From Chloroflexota bacterium (GTDB lineage: Bacteria; Chloroflexota; UBA5177; JANWHV01), in assembly GCA_025924845.1 (NCBI GenBank), contig JAICHN010000236.1, forward strand, positions 1 to 8,233: DNA of 8,233 nucleotides, given 5' to 3'. A program made the position numbers and the translations under genes. Position 1 is the first letter of the stretch, and the number at the start of each line of letters is the position of its first letter. Below the pieces are notes generated by a model. It saw nothing but the letters and a program-made list of their open reading frames with translations. It had not been told where the DNA came from and did not search any database. Of the stretch, positions 1-6,237 are shown piece after piece.

Positions 1-1
1 A

Positions 2-376
2 GGGGTAGGTGCTTCCGGCGCCATCTTTGGCGTTTTCGGTGGTCTGGGCGTCTATTTCTTCCGCAACCGCCGCCTATTCGGGCGGCTTTCGCGCTCTCTG
101 GTTGGGCAGGTGGCCGTGCTGTCGGCGATTAATCTACTCATTCCCAACGTGGTCGGCGGCATCGACGGCTGGGAGCACGCGGGTGCACTACTTGGCGGCA
201 TAGCGGCGGCGTATTTGGTTGGTCCGGTGATTCCCCTCCCCAAGGAGAACGCGGCGGACCTCGATCTTGAGGAGCACCGCTCTCCTTCGTTGGTGATCAC
301 CTTGACGGGCGCCGCGGCGGTGGCTCTAGCCATGCTGGCGGTTGGCGTGATCGCCTGGAATCCGGTAGGCGCCTAA
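2..376 (+). CDS. Rhomboid family intramembrane serine protease, C-terminal part (5' end outside window)
   Basis: This is the last 124 codons of a gene that begins before the window; the frame is open from base 2 to the TAA at 374-376. The visible protein starts with GVGASGAIFG, the GxSG motif carrying the rhomboid catalytic serine (Ser codon 14-16). About 54 residues later comes the partner motif EHAGALLGG (HxxGxxxG) with the catalytic histidine at codon 176-178. Rhomboids cleave transmembrane substrates inside the lipid bilayer using this Ser-His dyad. Both motifs sit in hydrophobic stretches, as expected for TM4 and TM6. A polar, acidic linker (around KENAADLDLEEH) and one more hydrophobic segment (about visible residues 96-118) follow, which suggests a 6+1 helix layout. 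Both catalytic residues are present, so the protein is probably active. The substrate is unknown. The stop lies 2 nt before the first possible murE ATG, so it probably shares a transcript with the downstream genes. Confidence 0.88.
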   Translation, partial: GVGASGAIFGVFGGLGVYFFRNRRLFGRLSRSLVGQVAVLSAINLLIPNVVGGIDGWEHAGALLGGIAAAYLVGPVIPLPKENAADLDLEEHRSPSLVITLTGAAAVALAMLAVGVIAWNPVGA

Positions 377-399
377 GCATGAGTGCCGGAGCGGCGACC

Positions 400-1893
400 A
401 TGCCTCTGGCGGACCTACTGAGCGATGCCGGTATTGCCGCGGAGCCCGGCGTGCCGGACGTAGCGGTGGGCGACATCCAGTATGACTCTCGGCGAGTACG
501 TCCCGGCGACCTGTTCGTGGCGGTCACGGGCACGGCGACGGACGGTCATCTTCACGTCGAGGCGGCGGCCCGGGCCGGGGCCGTGGCGGCGGTGGTCGAA
601 CGACCAATACCGGGATTGTTCAACGTGCCGGTGCCGTCCACCCGTGCCGCCCTGGCCGATCTGGCGGCGGCACGGCATCGTTTTCCGGCCCGTTCGCTGC
701 ACGTGACCGGGGTGACCGGCACGGACGGCAAGACGACCAGCGTGTATCTGTTGGCCCATATCCTTGACGGCCTGGGCCGGCACACCGGCTTGCTCAGCAC
801 GGTGGCCTTCAAGGTGGGTACTCAGTGGGAGGACAACAGGCTCCGCCAGTCCACCCTGGAAGCGCCGGAAGTGCAGGCCGCCTTGGCTCGCATGGTTGAA
901 AGCGGAGTCGGAGACGCCGTGGTGGAAGCGACCAGCCACGGTCTGGCCCTTCAGCGCGTGCGTCGCTGTGCGTTCGACGCCGCCCTGATTACCAACGTGA
1001 CGAGCGAACATCTTGAATTTCACGGTACGCGCGAGCGCTACCTGGCCGCCAAGGCGAGCTTGTTGACGGCGCTGCTCGATCGTGAGGGGAAAACCGGCCT
1101 GCCGTTCGCCGCGATCAACCTGGACGACGAAGGCAGCGCGAGTCTCATCCCCGATGCACCGGTCGATGTGCTGACCTTTGGGCTCTCGACCGCGGCACAG
1201 GTGCGCGCCCGCGAGGTGCGGAGCGATGCCGGCGGCTCGACCTTCACCCTTGAGGCGGGGGGCCGGACCTATGCCGGACGCACCTGCTTGCCCGGTCTAT
1301 TCAACGTCTCGAATTGCCTGGGCGTGCTGGCCGTGCTGCACGGGCGCGGTTTTGACCTGGAGGCGGCGCTGGCTCACCTGGCGACGTTCGAGGGCGTTCC
1401 GGGGCGTATGCGGCGCGTGGATGAGGGACAGTCCTTTCTGGTCGTGGTCGATTATGCCCATACCGCGGCGAGCCTGGAGAAGGTGCTCCTTACCCTTCGG
1501 CCCCTGGCCAAGGGGAAGCTTATCGTCGTGTTCGGCAGCGCGGGCAATCGCGACTGGGAAAAGCGGCCGGTGATGGGTGCCGTGGCGGCCCGCCTGGCCG
1601 ACTTCAGTATTCTTACCGACGAGGATCCCCGCCTGGAGCCTTCCGTGGACATCGTGCGGGAGATCGCCCGCGGGGCCGAGCAGGTCGGCGCCCGCGAGGG
1701 GAAAGATTTCGCGTGCATTCCGGACCGTACGGCGGCGATCCGCCGTGCCGTCGCGCTCGCCGGGCCGGGCGACGTGATCTTGCTCGCGGGTAAAGGACAC
1801 GAACGCAGCATGCTGGTGGATGGCCGCTCTTTGCCCTGGGACGAGGAGGGAACGGCGCGCGCGGCGCTCCGCATGCGTGGCTATGTCCGGTAG
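400..1893 (+). CDS. murE: MurE-type UDP-N-acetylmuramoyl-peptide ligase (tripeptide synthetase)
   Basis: This cytoplasmic Mur ligase adds the third amino acid to UDP-MurNAc-L-Ala-D-Glu using ATP. Counted from ATG 400, the protein has 497 residues, normal for MurE. The N-terminal UDP-binding domain has YDSRRVRPGD (28-37). The central ATPase domain has a P-loop GVTGTDGKTT (104-113), ATSHG (177-181), TNVTSEHLEFHGT (198-210) and a lysine in AAKA (K218) at the place of the carbamylated Mur lysine. The C-terminal domain has LPGLFNVSN (297-305), VDYAHT (350-355), GSAGNRDWEKRP (379-390), EDPR (408-411) and GKGHE (464-468). EDPR takes the place of the DNPR motif that binds meso-diaminopimelate, so the amino acid added is uncertain. 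The upstream ATG at 379 is possible, but ATG 400 has a GGAG (388-391) 8 nt away and begins at the conserved part. The gene end overlaps the next gene by 11 nt. MurE rather than MurF or MurC is well supported by the motif set. Confidence 0.88.
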   Translation: MPLADLLSDAGIAAEPGVPDVAVGDIQYDSRRVRPGDLFVAVTGTATDGHLHVEAAARAGAVAAVVERPIPGLFNVPVPSTRAALADLAAARHRFPARSLHVTGVTGTDGKTTSVYLLAHILDGLGRHTGLLSTVAFKVGTQWEDNRLRQSTLEAPEVQAALARMVESGVGDAVVEATSHGLALQRVRRCAFDAALITNVTSEHLEFHGTRERYLAAKASLLTALLDREGKTGLPFAAINLDDEGSASLIPDAPVDVLTFGLSTAAQVRAREVRSDAGGSTFTLEAGGRTYAGRTCLPGLFNVSNCLGVLAVLHGRGFDLEAALAHLATFEGVPGRMRRVDEGQSFLVVVDYAHTAASLEKVLLTLRPLAKGKLIVVFGSAGNRDWEKRPVMGAVAARLADFSILTDEDPRLEPSVDIVREIARGAEQVGAREGKDFACIPDRTAAIRRAVALAGPGDVILLAGKGHERSMLVDGRSLPWDEEGTARAALRMRGYVR

Positions 1894-2845
1894 AGCCGCG
1901 ACCGGCTTGAGCGAGGTCGGCGCGGCCGAACGACCCCGACGGGTGCTGATCATTCACAACCCAGTGTCGGGTAGGCCTGGCGCCCATCTACTGGTACGTG
2001 GGCTTACCTCAAGTCTGCGCCGCTTAGGTCATGATGTTGACCTACAGCTGACGCGCGGTGTGGGTGATGCCACGGCACATGCGACCCAAGCGGTGCGCGA
2101 GCACTACCCGCTGGTGGTGGCGGCGGGCGGCGACGGCACGGTCAACGAGGTACTGCAGCCCCTGGTCGGCACGGCGGTGAGTCTCGGCGTCCTGCCCATA
2201 GGCACGGTCAATCTCTGGGCGCGGGAAACCGGCGTCCCCGCCGACCCGGAGGCGCTGGCCGCGCTTTTGGACCGGGGGCCGTTTCAGTGGGTGGATGTTG
2301 GCCAGGCCGACTCCCGCTACTTTCTCCTGATGGCCGGCCTGGGTTTCGACGCGGCGGTCGTGGCGGGCCTGAGCATTGCCCTGAAGCGCCGGTTTGGCCG
2401 CGCCTCGTATGCCGTGGCCGCCGCGCGGCTGGCGCCCTTCTACCGAGGTTCGCGTATTCGCCTAAGCCTCGATGGACAGGAGGAGCGGATGACCGCGCTT
2501 CTGGTCTTGGTGAGTAATACAAGACGCTACGGAGGGAATTGGCAGGCGATCCCCCACGCGGTGGCCGACGACGGCCTCCTCGACGTGCTGGTGATTCGCG
2601 GTGAGCGGCTCTGGGCGGGCGTGCCTCAGATGGGAGCATTGTTTGGCGACCCGCGACGGCGGCAGGCCGTCTTTCAGAAACGAGCGGCCGAAGTTGTAGT
2701 GGAGGCCGAAGGTATGCTGCCCATGCAGGTGGACGGAGACGGCGCGGGCGGGCAGTCTGCTATCCGCATCGTCGCGGTGCCGCGCGCGTTGCGGGTATTA
2801 GTAGCGGAAAATCCTTACGGCCTCTTTGGAGCGCCCCATGAATGA
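1883..2845 (+). CDS. Diacylglycerol kinase / YegS-BmrU family lipid kinase
   Basis: The product is a soluble lipid kinase of the DAGK catalytic (NAD-kinase-like) fold, expected to phosphorylate diacylglycerol or a related lipid at the membrane. From ATG 1883 it has 320 residues, typical for the family. It shows HNPVSG (25-30), the nucleotide-binding GGDGTVNEV (82-90), GTVNLWARE (107-115, the GTxN motif), GLGFDA (152-157), DDGLLDV (229-235) and a C-terminal MQVDGD (281-286), where many relatives have DGE. The frame is open upstream to an ATG at 1820, but that start would lie 74 nt inside murE and adds an arginine-rich, non-conserved stretch; ATG 1883 leaves only an 11-nt overlap with the murE stop. 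The Shine-Dalgarno here is weak, in keeping with translational coupling to murE. Substrate cannot be read from sequence; diacylglycerol recycling to phosphatidate is the conservative guess, with other lipids such as sphingoid bases possible. Confidence 0.85.
   Translation: MSGRAATGLSEVGAAERPRRVLIIHNPVSGRPGAHLLVRGLTSSLRRLGHDVDLQLTRGVGDATAHATQAVREHYPLVVAAGGDGTVNEVLQPLVGTAVSLGVLPIGTVNLWARETGVPADPEALAALLDRGPFQWVDVGQADSRYFLLMAGLGFDAAVVAGLSIALKRRFGRASYAVAAARLAPFYRGSRIRLSLDGQEERMTALLVLVSNTRRYGGNWQAIPHAVADDGLLDVLVIRGERLWAGVPQMGALFGDPRRRQAVFQKRAAEVVVEAEGMLPMQVDGDGAGGQSAIRIVAVPRALRVLVAENPYGLFGAPHE
2828..2831 (+). promoter_or_regulatory. Ribosome binding site deciding the mazG start
   Basis: GGAG sits 6 nt before ATG 2838, inside the end of the lipid kinase gene. 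It favours ATG 2838 over the in-frame TTG at 2826, which would overlap this site. Confidence 0.65.
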
Positions 2846-4364
2846 GCAACCAAGGCAGGGATCCCGCGTGTTGTCGGTCGTGGGCCTGGGGCCGGGCCAG
2901 TGGTCGCAGGTCACGCTCGGCGTGTACGAGCGCCTGACCGAAGCGAGCGTGATCTATCTTCGCACGCAGGTACACCCAACCGTCCCCGCCCTGCGTGAGC
3001 GGCTTCGTCCGGAGCAGGAACTGCGAGGCTTCGATCACCTCTATGAGCGAGCGGCGAACTTCGAGCAATTATACGAGGAAATCGCTGAGGCGGTCTTGAC
3101 GGCGGCATGCGCGGAGAGTGGATCAGTCGTCTACGCCGTGCCCGGCCACCCCCTGATGGGCGAGCGGACCGTGACGCTCGTGCTCGAACGGGCCGCCGAG
3201 GCGGGAGTCACCGTCGAGGTGCTGGACGGACTCAGTTTTCTGGAACCGGTCAGCCGCGCCCTCAACATAGATCCGGTGAGCGACGGCGTGCAGGTGGTGG
3301 ACGGCGCGGCGCTGGAGGAGGCAGGGGATCTCCAGTTTGACGCGGCCTGGGCCGGCCTCTCCCCACGCGTCGTGGCCACGGGGAGGCCGTTGCTGATCGC
3401 GCAGGTCTACAATCGGCGCGTTGCGGGCGCGTGCAAGCTGTGGTTGCTGGAGCGGTACCCCGAGCACCACCCGATACGGGTGGCCCGCGCCGCCGGTACG
3501 GACCTTTCCGCTGTATGGGACACGCCGTTGGCCGAACTGGACCACCGGGATGTCTTTGATCACCTGACCACCGTCTACGTGCCGGTGCTCGACCCCCTTG
3601 CCGACCTTAAGGGGCCGGTCACCTTGCCGTACCTGACGGCGCGGCTGCGCGGGCCCGGCGGCTGTCCCTGGGACCGGAAGCAGACTCTGGACTCGCTGAA
3701 GGGCCACCTCCTCGAGGAGGCGTACGAGGCCGTCACGGCGCTGGACGGCGGAGACGCCGACAACCTGGCCGAGGAGCTGGGAGATGTGCTTCTCCTGGTC
3801 TCTATGCTGGCCCAGATCGCCGAAGAGGAAGGGCTTTCCGACTTGCCGCGGATCGTGCAGGCGATAAACGCCAAGCTGATCCGCCGCCATCCCCACGTAT
3901 TCGGCGACCTAAACCTGAGCACCGCCGACGCTGTCCTGACTAACTGGGAGCGGCTCAAGGAAGCGGAAAGGGAAGGAGGAGACCGGTCGGCGCTCAGCGG
4001 GGTGCCGACTGCCATGCCCGCCTTGATCGCTTCGCAGAATATGCAACGCAAAGCGGCAGCCTTGGGCTTTGAGTGGGAAAGCATCGAGGGGGTCTACGAC
4101 AAGATAGCGGAGGAGATCCGCGAGGTCCGGGAGGCTGGGCCGGAGGAGCTGCTGGAGGAGGCGGGCGACCTACTGTTCGTGCTGGTCAGCCTGTGCCGTC
4201 ATCTCGGGTTGGATGCCGAAGAGGCGCTGCGCCGGGCCAATGCCAAGTTCCGCGGGCGATTCGGCGCGGTCGAACAGCTCTGTAGCCGGCGTGGTCTGAG
4301 CTTGAGTGATCTGGACGCGGCGGCGTTGGACGAATTGTGGCGCGAAGCGAAGGCCCTCACTTGA
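2838..4364 (+). CDS. mazG: MazG nucleoside triphosphate pyrophosphohydrolase with N-terminal tetrapyrrole methylase domain (YabN type)
   Basis: This 508-residue protein fuses two modules. Residues about 10-250 form a tetrapyrrole (corrin/porphyrin) methylase-like domain with VVGLGPG (14-20), VPGHPLMGE (101-109) and DGLSFLEP (130-137), the SAM-binding pattern of that family. Residues about 262-508 are a full-length MazG with two tandem repeats. The first has CPWDRKQT (276-283), LLEEAYE (291-297), EELGD (312-316) and RRHPHVFGD (349-357). The second has QRKAAALGFEW (403-413), EEIREV (425-430) and EEAGDLLF (440-447). The acidic EExxE...ExxD residues that bind magnesium look intact in both repeats. 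MazG proteins hydrolyse NTPs, including damaged or non-canonical ones, to NMP and pyrophosphate; the role of the methylase part in YabN-like fusions is not established. I chose ATG 2838 because GGAG (2828-2831) lies 6 nt upstream; an in-frame TTG at 2826 is less likely. It overlaps the lipid kinase by 8 nt (ATGAATGA). Confidence 0.92.
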   Translation: MNEQPRQGSRVLSVVGLGPGQWSQVTLGVYERLTEASVIYLRTQVHPTVPALRERLRPEQELRGFDHLYERAANFEQLYEEIAEAVLTAACAESGSVVYAVPGHPLMGERTVTLVLERAAEAGVTVEVLDGLSFLEPVSRALNIDPVSDGVQVVDGAALEEAGDLQFDAAWAGLSPRVVATGRPLLIAQVYNRRVAGACKLWLLERYPEHHPIRVARAAGTDLSAVWDTPLAELDHRDVFDHLTTVYVPVLDPLADLKGPVTLPYLTARLRGPGGCPWDRKQTLDSLKGHLLEEAYEAVTALDGGDADNLAEELGDVLLLVSMLAQIAEEEGLSDLPRIVQAINAKLIRRHPHVFGDLNLSTADAVLTNWERLKEAEREGGDRSALSGVPTAMPALIASQNMQRKAAALGFEWESIEGVYDKIAEEIREVREAGPEELLEEAGDLLFVLVSLCRHLGLDAEEALRRANAKFRGRFGAVEQLCSRRGLSLSDLDAAALDELWREAKALT

Positions 4365-4395
4365 GCTGCCACGGAATCCAGCGGTAATAACTTCC

Positions 4396-4424
4396 TTGAC
4401 AGTGTTCAGTGCAAGTGCTACCCT
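4396..4424 (+). promoter_or_regulatory. Sigma70-type promoter of the hrcA-grpE-dnaK operon
   Basis: A perfect -35 box TTGACA (4396-4401) is followed, after 17 nt, by TACCCT (4419-4424), which keeps the first T, the A and the last T of the -10 consensus. A TG one base upstream (TGCTACCCT, 4416-4424) is an extended -10 that can compensate for the weak hexamer. Transcription would be expected to start near 4431, leaving a leader of about 47 nt before the hrcA GTG at 4478. The CIRCE operator begins about 6 nt after that start, the usual arrangement for HrcA repression. The stretch from the mazG stop at 4364 to this promoter contains no convincing terminator. Confidence 0.75.
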
Positions 4425-4436
4425 GATCGCAGGTGC

Positions 4437-4463
4437 TTAGCACTCGCAACAGGAGACTGCTAA
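4437..4463 (+). promoter_or_regulatory. CIRCE operator (HrcA binding site)
   Basis: TTAGCACTC (4437-4445), a 9-nt spacer (4446-4454) and GACTGCTAA (4455-4463) match the CIRCE consensus TTAGCACTC-N9-GAGTGCTAA at 17 of 18 arm positions. The only deviation is C instead of G at 4457. HrcA dimers bind this repeat and repress class I heat-shock genes, and the bound repressor is itself kept active by GroEL in studied species. Its place between a promoter and hrcA makes autoregulation of the operon very likely. Confidence 0.95.
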
Positions 4464-4468
4464 GACCC

Positions 4469-4474
4469 GAGGAA
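4469..4474 (+). promoter_or_regulatory. Ribosome binding site deciding the hrcA start
   Basis: GAGGAA lies 3 nt before GTG 4478 (5 nt if only GAGG is counted). It supports this GTG over the in-frame GTG at 4433, which would place the CIRCE operator inside the coding region and leave almost no leader after the expected transcription start. Confidence 0.65.
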
Positions 4475-4477
4475 CAA

Positions 4478-5551
4478 GTGACAAAGAGAATCGGCATCCT
4501 GACCGAGCGGCGGAGAGCAATTCTCAAGATCGTCGTGCAGGAATACGTAAAGACAGCCCAACCGGTCAGTAGTGGGCGTATCGAAAACGAATATGGGCTG
4601 GGGGTCAGCGCGGCCACCATCCGCAACGAGTTAGCCATGCTCGAAGAGATGGGCTATCTGGCGCAGCCCCATACCTCTGGTGGGCGCGTGCCCACCGATC
4701 GGGGTTATCGCTACTTTGTGGAAGGGCTGATGGAGGAACCGGGCGTGCCGGCGGAGGAACAGCGCATGATCGCGCATCAGTTCCACCAGGTGCATCTGGA
4801 CCTGGCTGAATGGCTACGCCTGTCGGCGGCGATCCTGGCCAAGAGCGCGCGCGCCGCCTCGCTGATCACCACCCCGCGCGTCGCCGAAACACGGGTCAAG
4901 CATATCGAGTTGATTTCGATTCAAGACACGGTAGCGCTGTTGGTGTTGGTACTGCATGGCGGAATCATCCAGCAACACATGCTTGGCCTTCCCGCCGCCA
5001 CCCAACAAGAGGCGCTCTCCGCCTGCGCGGGACGCCTGAATAAGATACTGGAGGGCAGTACAGCCGAGGCAATCGAGGCGACCGCGTTCGGGCTACGGGA
5101 CGAGATTGAACGGTTGGCCGCCCAGGCGGTGGCGCGGTTGATGAGCGAGCATAATCAACAACAATGGCCTGTAGTCTATTATGACGGCCTTGCCAACATT
5201 TTAGGTCAGGCTGAATTCGCAGCCGGCAGTACGGGACGGGGTCCGGATCGGCTCGGTCAGGGCCAGAACATTCGCAATATGCTCGATCTGCTGCAGCAGG
5301 GGATTTTCCTGCGTCGTCTCCTGCCTCAAGTAGTGGCCGGAGACGGCGTGCAGGTGTTCATCGGCGGCGAGGGGCAGCACGAGGAGTTGCGGCCGTTCAG
5401 CGTGGTGGTGTCGCGATACGATGCCGCCGGCGGGGGCACGGGCATGCTTGGCGTACTTGGCCCGACCAGAATGGAGTATGGCCGAGCGGTGGCAGTGGTA
5501 CGCTATATGACGGCCTTACTGTCGGAGCTGGCGGGAGAGCTGTATGGCTGA
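4478..5551 (+). CDS. hrcA: Heat-inducible transcription repressor HrcA
   Basis: HrcA is the DNA-binding repressor of class I heat-shock genes, acting on CIRCE. From GTG 4478 it has 357 residues, close to the usual 340-350. The N-terminal winged helix runs over about residues 7-80: LTERRRAIL (8-16), then VSAATIRNELAMLEEMGYL (43-61) as the recognition helix region and the wing QPHTSGGRVPTDRGYRYF (63-80). The family usually reads TSAGR at the wing; here it is TSGGR. The middle is the GAF-like dimerisation/inducer region. The C-terminal end has the family signature VFIGGE (293-298) and GVLGPTRMEYGR (325-336). It is the first gene of the operon and has a CIRCE site 14 nt upstream, so it represses itself together with grpE and dnaK. 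Its stop overlaps the grpE start by 8 nt, suggesting coupled translation. Confidence 0.96.
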   Translation: MTKRIGILTERRRAILKIVVQEYVKTAQPVSSGRIENEYGLGVSAATIRNELAMLEEMGYLAQPHTSGGRVPTDRGYRYFVEGLMEEPGVPAEEQRMIAHQFHQVHLDLAEWLRLSAAILAKSARAASLITTPRVAETRVKHIELISIQDTVALLVLVLHGGIIQQHMLGLPAATQQEALSACAGRLNKILEGSTAEAIEATAFGLRDEIERLAAQAVARLMSEHNQQQWPVVYYDGLANILGQAEFAAGSTGRGPDRLGQGQNIRNMLDLLQQGIFLRRLLPQVVAGDGVQVFIGGEGQHEELRPFSVVVSRYDAAGGGTGMLGVLGPTRMEYGRAVAVVRYMTALLSELAGELYG

Positions 5552-6221
5552 TGATATAGAGAAACAGGATGAGCGGGAACAACGGACGCGGAGCGAGGCC
5601 CATGAGCCGGGTCGTCGCCGGCATCGACGCGGTGCTCACCAAGATGGAGAGGGTAATGCTGCTCAAGAACCGGATACGGCGCCCAATGATAATGGAGCCA
5701 CTTCCTTGAGCGCCGATCAGCAAGCGCTGGTGGAGCGTCTGGTCGGGGAGCGGCTCGCGCAGGAGCAGGTCAAAACGGAGGAGGCAAATACTCGGTGGCA
5801 GCGTACGCAGGCCGACTTTGCCAATTACAAGCGCCGTAACGAGCAGGAGCGCGAGCAGCAAGGACGATTCGCCAACCTGGTGCTGGTATCGGAGTTACTG
5901 CCGGTGCTCGACGACCTCGACCGCGCGATGGTCACCATACCGGAGACGGTGCAGGGACTACCCTGGACCGACGGCTTGCGGCTGGTTGATCGGAACCTGC
6001 GTGGTACTCTGGAAAAGCAAGGGCTGAAGCCGATCGAGGCGGTGGGGGCCAAATTCGACCCCATGCTGCACGAGGCGATCATCCATGAGGAGTCTCCGGA
6101 TCACGCGGATGATGAGGTAATCGCCGAATTGCGGCGCGGCTATACGTTGCACGACAGAGTCGTGCGCCCCACCCTGGTCAAGGTAGCCAAGCACGTGGAA
6201 CCCGCCGAAGAGACTGAGTAA
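5544..6221 (+). CDS. grpE: Nucleotide exchange factor GrpE
   Basis: GrpE dimers release ADP from DnaK and so set the pace of the chaperone cycle; in several bacteria GrpE also acts as a thermosensor. The 225-residue protein has a polar, low-complexity N-terminal tail (1-55) with alternating acidic and basic parts, including a basic patch RRRHRR (24-29). A long coiled coil with [17 protein letters not shown] (87-103) follows, then [12 protein letters not shown] (118-129), and the C-terminal beta domain with FDPMLHEAI (171-179) and [18 protein letters not shown] (199-216), the GrpE signature that contacts the DnaK ATPase domain. All key blocks are present. The start ATG overlaps the hrcA stop (ATGGCTGA) and has a GGGAG 6 nt upstream (5533-5537). 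It is expressed from the CIRCE promoter with hrcA. Confidence 0.96.
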   Translation: MADDIEKQDEREQRTRSEAHEPGRRRHRRGAHQDGEGNAAQEPDTAPNDNGATSLSADQQALVERLVGERLAQEQVKTEEANTRWQRTQADFANYKRRNEQEREQQGRFANLVLVSELLPVLDDLDRAMVTIPETVQGLPWTDGLRLVDRNLRGTLEKQGLKPIEAVGAKFDPMLHEAIIHEESPDHADDEVIAELRRGYTLHDRVVRPTLVKVAKHVEPAEETE

Positions 6222-6235
6222 GGAGACAGAGGGAG
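6220..6235 (+). promoter_or_regulatory. Double Shine-Dalgarno-like purine tract before dnaK
   Basis: AAGGAG (6220-6225) ends 12 nt before the dnaK ATG, and AGAGGGAG (6228-6235) ends only 2 nt before it. The first is the better sequence but rather far away; within the second, GAGGG (6229-6233) would give 4 nt. Either could serve. The first one also overlaps the grpE stop codon, allowing terminating ribosomes to reinitiate. Confidence 0.45.
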
Positions 6236-6237
6236 CA

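Noticed and set aside
415..1023. 202-codon open frame on the - strand inside murE
   Set aside because: It is antisense to well-conserved Mur ligase motifs and rich in Arg, Gly and His, as expected from reading GC-rich coding DNA in reverse.
1820..1882. N-terminal extension of the lipid kinase from ATG 1820
   Set aside because: It would overlap murE by 74 nt and adds an arginine-rich stretch with no resemblance to the family N-terminus.
4365..4382. GCTG...CAGC inverted repeat after the mazG stop as a possible terminator
   Set aside because: The stem is only 4 bp with a 10-nt loop and no T-tract follows.
4433..4477. N-terminal extension of HrcA from GTG 4433
   Set aside because: It would make the CIRCE operator coding sequence, begin about at the expected transcription start, and add 15 residues not typical of HrcA. 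GTG 4478 has a Shine-Dalgarno.
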